From assembly GCA_016764015.1 (NCBI GenBank), contig JAESSR010000333.1, positions 1 to 12,847 on the forward strand: 12,847 bases of DNA. The letters are read 5' to 3'. Position numbers and translations under genes: made by a program. Shown here piece after piece: positions 8,378 through 12,847 of this stretch (position 1 is the stretch's first letter; every line of letters begins with the position of its first letter). A model generated the notes under the pieces. That model had not been told where the DNA came from. It saw only the letters and a program-made list of their open reading frames with translations, and searched no databases. Source of the stretch: Phycisphaerales bacterium (lineage in GTDB: Bacteria; Planctomycetota; Phycisphaerae; Phycisphaerales; UBA1924).

Positions 8378-9562
8378 TCACTCCCCCCCGCCAACAACAT
8401 CATCCCGCGCCGCCTCTTGAATCGCAAGCCCCTGTCCCGGACGCAGCCGCTCGTTGCCATCAACAACAACCAACATCCCATCCTTCAACACCCGCGACCG
8501 AACCGCCACCCGATCACCGCTGGCAAACAACCGAGTCACCGGCGCAATCGCCGACACCCCATCATCCGAGTAGTACACAATCTCGCCCGTCGCAGTCCGC
8601 ACGATCGCATCCTTGCTCACCGTAATAAAATCACCGGGAGTCCCCGTAGGCATCCACGCCGACAAGCTCATCCCCGGGCGCAACAAGTTCTTCCCATCCT
8701 CATCCTTCGCACTCACCCCAATCCGCACCGCGAACAATCGGCTCAACGAATCCGCATTGGGCAGGATTGCAAGTATCTCACCGAACACGCGTCCGCCCAT
8801 GCGACCATCAGCCCCTTTAAGCGCTGGCATCGCGATCTCAATCTTCCCGCCGCTCTCTTGTGTCCGTTGCACCGCCGTGTACACTTCCTCGGGGATATCA
8901 ACCCACGCCTCAAGCTCATCAAGCGATACCACAGTCACGATCCCATCGCCCCGTCCGACCCATTGCCCCACCTGGCTCTGTCGGCTCAGCACCCGCCCGG
9001 CAAACGGCGCAACAATCGTCATGTCCGAAAGCTCCCGCTCCCGAAGATGCAGATCACTCTTCGCCGACACCAACTCAGCCTTCGCCTGCGCCATCAACGC
9101 GCTGCGTGCAGCCACCAGCGTCTTGGCTTCATCAAGTTGCGATACCCCGCTCGATCCCATCCGTGTCAGTTCTTCGAGCCTCCCCAAATCACGCTGGGCG
9201 ACTTCATACTCGGCCTCACGCTGAAGCATCACCGCGGCCGCAAAGTCAACATCCGCCATCGCACGATCAAACGCAATCCGCGCCCGCACATCATCGAGCT
9301 TGGCAATCACCTGCCCGCGCGAGACCACATCACCCTCTTGAGCAGTCATCGAAACAACCAGCCCCTCCACCTGCGAAGCCAACATACTCACCAACCGTGA
9401 TCGAATCTCACCGGTCACCACCCGTCGCTGGACAAGCCGCTCAACGCGAACCTCATCCACAACAACATTCGCCGGCGGCGGCCCACCATGCCCTTGCCCC
9501 ATCGCAACAGCACTCATCAGCCCAACCACACACATCATTGCACAACGCTGCATCATCCGCAT
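8378..9562 (-). CDS. RND efflux periplasmic adaptor (membrane fusion protein)
   Basis: This 394-residue periplasmic adaptor bridges an RND permease to an outer-membrane channel. Visible parts are: a signal peptide (1-24, ending near AMGQG), a split biotinyl-lipoyl domain (about 65-92, with VEGLVVSMTAQEGDVVSRGQ-type sequence, and 181-215, IVAPFAGRV), a helical coiled-coil hairpin between them (about 95-180), a beta-barrel (about 215-305, ending LLRPGMSLSAW) and a membrane-proximal domain (about 310-385). ATG at 9562 is chosen because GGAG lies 6 bases upstream at 9569-9572; the longer TTG reading at 9574 sits beside that site. It heads the operon, diverges from the LacI-family gene, and its stop overlaps the alternative GTG start of the next gene. 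Seven C residues at 8383-8389, poly-G in the mRNA, near the 3' end form part of the downstream ribosome site. There is no lipobox, so it is probably soluble. Confidence 0.93.
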   Translation of the reverse strand: MRMMQRCAMMCVVGLMSAVAMGQGHGGPPPANVVVDEVRVERLVQRRVVTGEIRSRLVSMLASQVEGLVVSMTAQEGDVVSRGQVIAKLDDVRARIAFDRAMADVDFAAAVMLQREAEYEVAQRDLGRLEELTRMGSSGVSQLDEAKTLVAARSALMAQAKAELVSAKSDLHLRERELSDMTIVAPFAGRVLSRQSQVGQWVGRGDGIVTVVSLDELEAWVDIPEEVYTAVQRTQESGGKIEIAMPALKGADGRMGGRVFGEILAILPNADSLSRLFAVRIGVSAKDEDGKNLLRPGMSLSAWMPTGTPGDFITVSKDAIVRTATGEIVYYSDDGVSAIAPVTRLFASGDRVAVRSRVLKDGMLVVVDGNERLRPGQGLAIQEAARDDVVGGGE

Positions 9563-9765
9563 ACCACACTCCAAATATCAAATTCTCATACCAAACCGGT
9601 CAAACGCCCACCATTCTAACCACTCAGTAAGATTTGCCCCACGATTCAGCGTATCAACACTCGCTTCTGGTGCTCATTTTTGTATAATAACGCATACACC
9701 CCTCACCAAGGGATGTTGCACGCCCGAAACAACAGTACTGATTGTGCTCAAACACCGGATTCACC
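9563..9765. promoter_or_regulatory. divergent control region between efflux operon and LacI-family gene
   Basis: About 200 bp separate the adaptor start (minus) from the regulator start (plus), with no gene inside. A perfect -10 hexamer TATAAT lies at 9683-9688 for the plus strand, about 78 bases before the regulator ATG; its -35 is poor. The same spot carries an inverted repeat TGTAT/ATACA (9681-9698, 8-bp spacer) that could be an operator. On the minus strand, TTGGTG (9704-9709) and TATACA (9681-9686) are 17 bp apart, and TAGAAT (9613-9618) is another possible -10. A palindromic ACCGGT lies at 9595-9600, close to the adaptor start; LacI-family operators usually have a central CG. The control function follows from the divergent layout; individual sites are inference. 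Confidence 0.5.
9683..9688 (+). promoter_or_regulatory. candidate -10 element for the LacI-family gene
   Basis: An exact TATAAT lies in an AT-rich patch within the divergent spacer, oriented toward the regulator gene and leaving a leader of about 70 bases. No good -35 box is seen at 16-18 bp upstream, so activity might depend on another factor or on a non-sigma70 context. It is embedded in the TGTAT/ATACA inverted repeat, a position where a repressor would block transcription. Confidence 0.4.
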
Positions 9766-10794
9766 ATGGAAAAGCGAAGAACTCAACGCATCACTCTCGC
9801 CAAAGTCGCCGAAATGGCAGGCGTCGCTGAATCCACAGCCTCCCGTGTGATCAACGGCTACACACACAACTTCCGCGTCCGCCCAGAGGTCCGCCAACGC
9901 GTCCTCGACGCCGCCGAAGAACTCAACTACCGACCAAACCCGATGGTTCGCTCGATCAGCGCCAAAAAAACAAACCTCGTCGCCGTCGTCGGGTGGGCCT
10001 CAGATGGTGTCAACCGAACAGCACTCTCCGAGTCGGTTCGTGTCCTCCGTGACAACAACAAGCATGTCTGCACCACCTTCCTCGATCCAGACTATTCCGG
10101 ACACGAGCTCCCATCCTGGCGCGTCGACGGCGCCATTGCCCTTCAAGTCCGCGACAAGACAGATCTCAACGAACTCGAAGAGCACGAAATCCCCTATGTG
10201 TCAATCAACGGGCTTGCCGGCCCGGGTGGCGATGCAGTCAACTTCAACGAACACCACGGCATGGACCAAGCCATCGACCACCTCCTCGAACTCGGTCACA
10301 CCAAAATCGCATACGCCTACCTTGATACCGATCGGCTCAACCCCAGAGGCATCCGACACACCTCCGTCGCCCTCCGCCTTAACGCATACGAATCAATCCT
10401 CAAACACCGCGGCTTAAAACCAATCGCAGGGTATGAACGCACCGACCACTCCGCAATGTCCTACTGCCAACTCGTCCTCCAAAAAGGCGAAGCCACCGCC
10501 GTCATCGCCTACGACGACATCACCGCCATGTTTCTCATCCAATCACTCAACACACTCGGCATGTCCATCCCAAGAGACATGTCCATCGTCGCCTTCAATG
10601 ACGAACTCCCCGCCAAAATGTCAACCCCGCCATTGACGACCATCGCACTCCCCGCCGCAGTCGCCGGCAAAACCGCAGGCGAACTCCTCGCCGAACGATT
10701 AGCCGCCACCGAACCAATCCCCTCGCGGACTGTCACATTGGACGAAACACTCATCATCCGCCAATCCACAACCTCCCCCAGAATCACTTCATAA
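9766..10794 (+). CDS. LacI-family transcriptional regulator
   Basis: This is a DNA-binding regulator of 342 residues, a typical LacI/GalR length. Residues 9-30 (ITLAKVAEMAGVAESTASRV) form the helix-turn-helix, followed by the hinge region ending in LNYRPNPMVRSI (53-64). From about 70 to 335 is a periplasmic-binding-protein-like effector and dimerisation domain, with landmarks such as VDGAIA (120-125), LLELGHTKIAY, AVIAYDDITA (245-254) and MSIVAFND (272-279). The ATG at 9766 is preferred over an upstream TTG (9742) because it begins just ahead of the helix-turn-helix as in the family; its ribosome site is weak. Family members usually sense sugars or nucleosides, but the ligand here cannot be read from sequence. 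It diverges from the efflux operon and is the obvious candidate to control it and itself. Confidence 0.93.
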   Translation: MEKRRTQRITLAKVAEMAGVAESTASRVINGYTHNFRVRPEVRQRVLDAAEELNYRPNPMVRSISAKKTNLVAVVGWASDGVNRTALSESVRVLRDNNKHVCTTFLDPDYSGHELPSWRVDGAIALQVRDKTDLNELEEHEIPYVSINGLAGPGGDAVNFNEHHGMDQAIDHLLELGHTKIAYAYLDTDRLNPRGIRHTSVALRLNAYESILKHRGLKPIAGYERTDHSAMSYCQLVLQKGEATAVIAYDDITAMFLIQSLNTLGMSIPRDMSIVAFNDELPAKMSTPPLTTIALPAAVAGKTAGELLAERLAATEPIPSRTVTLDETLIIRQSTTSPRITS

Positions 10795-10822
10795 CACACA
10801 ACAAAAAAACGCACTCGAAAGT

Positions 10823-10927
10823 GGCTGGGTGCCCCGACTCACAGTCTTTGGCGCAGTCGGGGCTTTGAATACGCATTGTATCGCCATCTCGACTGCGCCG
10901 CTTTGCGTCGAGTCTGGGCACCTGGCC
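10823..10927. repeat. long imperfect palindrome, likely bidirectional terminator or REP-like element
   Basis: The 150-bp gap between the convergent LacI-family and FGE-like B genes contains a nested inverted repeat of about 105 bp. The outer arms 10828-10840 and 10910-10922 match at 12 of 13 positions and extend to 10823/10927 with two wobble pairs. The inner arms GGCGCAGTCG (10850-10859) and CGACTGCGCC (10890-10899) are perfect complements. Each half can instead fold alone: CCCCGACT with AGTCGGGG (10832-10862) and CTCGAC with GTCGAG (10888-10912). Neither half has a proper T-run. Its place between two 3' ends suits a two-way terminator; the elaborate symmetry also fits a mobile or dispersed palindromic repeat. 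Confidence 0.7.
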
Positions 10928-10944
10928 CTGCATTCTTGACAAAC

Positions 10945-12045
10945 TTAACCCATGTATTCCAGCAGCATCAATACATCATGAATATCCAGATCCCCATCAC
11001 CATCGAGATCGACAGCCAGATCACCCGCATTAAAACGCTCAATAAAGAGCGACACATCGAAGAAGTTCACATGCCAATCTTGGTTCAGGTCTGCTGGGGA
11101 ACGAACCGCTGAGGCGACCCGAAATCCTTTGAGATAGGTCGTTACATTATCGATTGGCGTGTATCCGATGATGTCCTGAGAAAAGCGATAACCAAATTCA
11201 TCATAAGAATGGTCTGTCCCCCCCCTAAATCTTCTTCCCAAGTCCCCCTCATACACCGTCTCGGTGTACTCAGAGAGCCCGCCCGCCATATCGAACATGC
11301 CCCACGGGCTCATGACACTGGGATACGACAACACCGGCAGCGGGAACTCATCCCCTTGACCCGCATTGCGTTCGCCGCCGTCTTTAGGAAGCCCCGGCAG
11401 CGGCTCAATATCTGAGCCGTTTTGGTAGCGCCAATACCCGCCCTCGCCATCGTTCTTGTTTGGATCCCAGTACCCCGCCTTGATCCACTCATCAAGTGTC
11501 GGCATCCAGTACCGCGCATCGGGGTGGTGGGTCGCCTGATGGTTGTATGAGCCATCATCATTTACCGTGAAGGTACTTGTGTCATAGACCCCGGTTTCAA
11601 AGGCCCATTCTTCGTTGATTTTTTCATTGTGCAGCCAGTTGACATAACGAGCTGCGTATACCCAGCCCATGTCGGCAGCGAGATGTTCAGAGAAACCGGG
11701 GAAGATGGATACATCATTTCCTGACGCGACGATGTATGTGCCTGAGAAATCGATAAAGCCAAAGGCCAACCCTGTATTTTTCTTGTAGATCGGAAAATAG
11801 GCGGTCACAAACTCGATGTATTGGGCAATCGTCACTTCCGTGGTGCTGATACGGTATTCGTAGTCCACGCCTCCGATCCGAACCTCAGGCCCGAGCGGCA
11901 CCTCAAACTCATTGGTATCCCGATTGCCAGCATCAGTAATGGTGACGAAATCGAGCCCAGTTGTGCGATCGCTTTGGGCGTGTGAGCCGGTGGTGATGAA
12001 TCCGGCGGCTACTAATCCGAGTTGTATCGATCGTGTATCCATCAT
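10945..12045 (-). CDS. secreted FGE/SUMF1-like domain protein B with C-terminal dockerin-like repeats
   Basis: This predicted exported protein of 366 residues is paralogous to the product at 7245 and shares its whole layout. A signal peptide (1-23) ends at SHAQ. The FGE-like fold covers about 57-313, with YEYRISTTEVTIAQY, YWMPTLDEWIKAGYWDP (179-195), GGYW, GSDIEPLPGLP, GGERNAG, SPWGMFDMAGG and a closing GFRVA (307-311). Two dockerin-type EF-hand loops follow at 319-330 and 346-357. The second (DLDGDGDLDIHD) is a perfect calcium-loop pattern; the first has Trp at the position where Gly is usual. The protein contains no cysteine at all, so FGE-type oxidation chemistry is excluded. The ATG at 12045 (start of a Met-Met pair) has AGGA 7 bases upstream. 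It stands alone rather than in the efflux operon. Dockerin-like tails in planctomycetes are thought to anchor exported proteins, but no partner is visible here. Confidence 0.85.
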   Translation of the reverse strand: MMDTRSIQLGLVAAGFITTGSHAQSDRTTGLDFVTITDAGNRDTNEFEVPLGPEVRIGGVDYEYRISTTEVTIAQYIEFVTAYFPIYKKNTGLAFGFIDFSGTYIVASGNDVSIFPGFSEHLAADMGWVYAARYVNWLHNEKINEEWAFETGVYDTSTFTVNDDGSYNHQATHHPDARYWMPTLDEWIKAGYWDPNKNDGEGGYWRYQNGSDIEPLPGLPKDGGERNAGQGDEFPLPVLSYPSVMSPWGMFDMAGGLSEYTETVYEGDLGRRFRGGTDHSYDEFGYRFSQDIIGYTPIDNVTTYLKGFRVASAVRSPADLNQDWHVNFFDVSLFIERFNAGDLAVDLDGDGDLDIHDVLMLLEYMG

Positions 12046-12088
12046 GAATGCTTCCTACTCAATAGTCAGTAATCAATCTGGGTAGAGA

Positions 12089-12117
12089 TTGATCTATTTC
12101 ACCCTCTGTGGTGTAAT
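12089..12117 (+). promoter_or_regulatory. candidate sigma70-type promoter, plus strand
   Basis: TTGATC (12089-12094) is followed after exactly 17 bp by TGTAAT (12112-12117), 4/6 and 5/6 matches to consensus. It would start RNA near 12124, just before the structured stretch that ends in the terminator at 12337-12365. It overlaps a weak minus-strand candidate for FGE-like gene B, so the two directions may compete. Confidence 0.35.
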
Positions 12118-12142
12118 TATCGGATGTTTGGTGGGAAACCAA
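12116..12142 (-). promoter_or_regulatory. weak candidate promoter for FGE-like gene B
   Basis: On the minus strand GATAAT (12116-12121) is a good -10 box, with TTGGTT (12137-12142) at a short 15-bp spacing or TTGATT (12141-12146) at a long 19-bp spacing. It would leave a leader of about 60 bases before the gene start at 12045. Both spacings are off the optimum. Confidence 0.3.
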
Positions 12143-12197
12143 TCAAAATCCGATCATTTGGGTGATCTGGATTGCTCAAGAGTTTCAATCTATGAGG

Positions 12198-12225
12198 CAC
12201 TACTGCGCCTTGCAGGCGAGTAGTG
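12198..12225. repeat. strong 28-nt hairpin
   Basis: CACTACT (12198-12204) and CGCCT (12206-12210) pair with AGGCG (12214-12218) and AGTAGTG (12219-12225), giving 12 base pairs with one bulged G and a TGC loop. No T-run follows on either strand, so it is not a simple terminator. It is the best-paired element of the region between FGE-like gene B and the tRNA. Confidence 0.7.
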
Positions 12226-12302
12226 GCACCCGGAGTTTGAAGCGAATTTGGGTGGGGGCAGCGAGAATGTGCATTGTTCTCAAACCCAGCGGGGGCAATT
12301 GG

Positions 12303-12330
12303 TTGACAGGCGAGGGGGCGGGGGTATTAT
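12303..12330 (+). promoter_or_regulatory. strong sigma70-like promoter upstream of tRNA-Thr/tuf
   Basis: TTGACA (12303-12308), a perfect -35, is separated by a 16-bp G-rich spacer from TATTAT (12325-12330), a 5/6 match to the -10. It points toward tRNA-Thr and tuf and is the best promoter match I found in the window. Transcription would begin near 12337, right at the first base of the terminator-like hairpin, which makes its role puzzling. Confidence 0.55.
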
Positions 12331-12336
12331 TCCTTC

Positions 12337-12365
12337 CCGCTCGGTTATCAAGCCGGGCGGTTTTT
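12337..12365 (+). terminator. intrinsic terminator
   Basis: CCGCTCGG (12337-12344) pairs with CCGGGCGG (12353-12360) over 8 bp, including one wobble pair, around an 8-base loop. It is followed at once by TTTTT (12361-12365), the textbook form of a Rho-independent terminator on the plus strand. There is no plus-strand gene upstream for it to end, so it either ends a non-coding RNA or acts as an early attenuator for the tRNA-Thr/tuf unit. Confidence 0.75.
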
Positions 12366-12448
12366 ACGCCGAGGTGTGCGGTTTCAGGCGGTTCCATGTG
12401 GTTGCATATGGATTCATGCGTGAAGCAATACGCCCTGGTTGGATTGTC

Positions 12449-12520
12449 GCCACTGTAGCTCAGTGGTAGAGCGCACCCTTGGTAAGGGTGAGGTCGTGAG
12501 TTCAAGTCTCACCAGCGGCT
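12449..12520 (+). tRNA. tRNA-Thr (anticodon GGT)
   Basis: A full cloverleaf is present: acceptor 12449-12455 with 12513-12519, D arm GCTC/GAGC, anticodon stem CACCC/GGGTG with loop TTGGTAA (anticodon GGT at 12481-12483), variable loop AGGTC, T arm GTGAG/CTCAC with loop TTCAAGT, and discriminator T at 12520. GGT decodes ACC and ACU, threonine. The 3' CCA is not encoded. One acceptor pair (position 4-69) is A against C, so the stem has a mismatch. It lies 240 bp upstream of tuf, and tRNA-Thr next to tuf is a known bacterial arrangement. Confidence 0.96.
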
Positions 12521-12760
12521 TTCCTTCAAGTGTGATCTGAGCCTGCAAGGGCAAGGATCGCAGTGATGGACGAATAGAAATTGGACGCCGACTGTGGACA
12601 GTTCGGCATAATAAAGCATTGTGGCTTCTATCGTTATTGAAGTCATAGCAGAAGAAGTCACAGAGTGGATCGCATCGGCTGCGAGAAGCGATGAACAACG
12701 GGAACTGTCAAGGCTGGGTGTAAAGCTCGTCGCCTTGGCATAATCCAAGAGGTAAGAACA
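12521..12760 (+). other. leader between tRNA-Thr and tuf
   Basis: 240 bp without a convincing gene. It contains a hairpin at 12587-12607 (GCCGACTGT pairing with ACAG-t-TCGGC, 9 bp with one bulge) and a smaller one near 12668-12692 (ATCGC/GCGAT). Neither is followed by a T-run, so read-through from the tRNA into tuf is plausible. I see no strong internal promoter; CATAAT patches near 12607-12612 and 12739-12744 lack good partners. RNA processing must separate the tRNA from the tuf message if they are co-transcribed. Confidence 0.5.
12747..12752 (+). promoter_or_regulatory. ribosome binding site of tuf
   Basis: AAGAGG lies 8 bases before the tuf ATG at 12761, a strong Shine-Dalgarno match that fixes the start codon of this highly expressed gene. 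Confidence 0.8.
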
Positions 12761-12847
12761 ATGGCCAAGAAAAACTTTGAACGGACCAAGCCACATGTAA
12801 ATGTCGGCACCATCGGTCACATTGACCACGGTAAATCAACCCTGACC
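12761..12847 (+). CDS. tuf: elongation factor Tu, N-terminal fragment (cut by window end)
   Basis: Only the first 29 codons are present; the gene runs past the window edge. EF-Tu is the GTPase that carries aminoacyl-tRNA to the ribosome. The sequence [20 protein letters not shown] is the canonical EF-Tu N-terminus, with the P-loop (G1) motif GHIDHGKS at 19-26 and Lys25 contacting nucleotide phosphates. The residue after the P-loop lysine is Ser26, where most bacterial EF-Tu have Thr; this is a conservative change also seen in eukaryotic EF1A. The start is fixed by the ribosome site at 12747-12752. The upstream tRNA-Thr supports the assignment. Nothing can be said about domains 2 and 3. Confidence 0.97.
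   Translation, partial: MAKKNFERTKPHVNVGTIGHIDHGKSTLT

Larger units (their letters stand above)
12124..12365 (+). ncRNA. possible structured non-coding RNA upstream of tRNA-Thr/tuf
   Basis: No credible gene lies in this stretch on either strand, yet it is rich in potential RNA structure and ends in a clear intrinsic terminator on the plus strand. Hairpins visible: TTGGT/ACCAA inside TCGGAT/ATCCGA (12120-12153), or alternatively AATCCGATC with GATC-t-GGATT (12147-12173); the strong hairpin at 12198-12225; and TGGGT/ACCCA enclosing GAGAA/TTCTC (12249-12288). A candidate promoter sits just upstream. It does not show hallmark sequences of tmRNA, RNase P RNA or SRP RNA. It could be a new small RNA, a divergent 6S RNA, or a long leader; the ends are guesses. 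Confidence 0.3.

Noticed and set aside
8381..8389. Poly-G tract at the MFP / FGE-like A junction as a frameshift site making a fusion protein
   Set aside because: The run is part of a good ribosome site, the codons do not form a proper slippery heptamer, and the downstream protein starts with its own signal peptide.
12183..12225. CRISPR-like sequence (GTTTCAATC followed by a hairpin)
   Set aside because: Only a single copy exists, with no spaced repeats and no cas genes in the window.
12162..12458. 98-codon open frame on the plus strand upstream of the tRNA
   Set aside because: It runs through the terminator and into the tRNA gene, has no family features or good ribosome site, and looks like chance.

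Overview
The window looks like chromosomal DNA from a planctomycete, most likely a marine Phycisphaerae relative. I infer this from the pair of secreted FGE-like proteins with C-terminal dockerin/EF-hand repeats, the planctomycete-like RND pump sequence and the general gene style. No rRNA or other decisive marker gene is present, so the placement is inference. There are no insertion sequences, prophage genes or CRISPR arrays.

Layout. (1) 3-1007, plus strand: an alpha/beta hydrolase, possibly 5'-truncated by the window edge. It meets the minus-strand genes tail to tail with a 4-bp overlap. (2) 9562-1004, minus strand: a tightly packed run of periplasmic adaptor (MFP), secreted FGE-like/dockerin protein A, Kef-type K+/H+ antiporter and RND pump, with junctions of only 2-3 bp. 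A 124-bp gap holding a heptanucleotide tandem repeat follows, then crcB (fluoride channel) and a SixA-like histidine phosphatase. (3) 9766-10794, plus strand: a LacI-family regulator divergent from that run. (4) 10823-10927: a roughly 105-bp imperfect palindrome between convergent genes, probably a bidirectional terminator or a REP-like element. (5) 12045-10945, minus strand: FGE-like/dockerin protein B, a paralogue of protein A. (6) 12046-12760: non-coding but highly structured DNA with promoter-like motifs, a strong hairpin and a textbook intrinsic terminator, followed by tRNA-Thr(GGT) and a leader. (7) 12761 to the end: the first 29 codons of tuf (EF-Tu). tRNA-Thr upstream of tuf is an arrangement known from other bacteria, including E. 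coli.

How the genes may work together. Adaptor and RND permease form the inner-membrane half of a drug or metal exporter. The Kef antiporter between them would move K+ and H+ across the same membrane and may be co-expressed to handle the proton or cation load. The dockerin protein would be exported. The LacI-family protein is placed to control the operon and itself. No TolC-like outer-membrane factor lies in the window. crcB adds fluoride export, so the minus-strand run is dominated by small-molecule and ion transport.

Most unusual points: the composite efflux / K+ antiporter / FGE-dockerin operon; two extra predicted membrane helices inserted into the RND pump; two FGE-like paralogues lacking a catalytic cysteine pair and keeping opposite EF-hand loops; and a possible unrecognised structured RNA at about 12124-12365 beside the tRNA-Thr/tuf unit.
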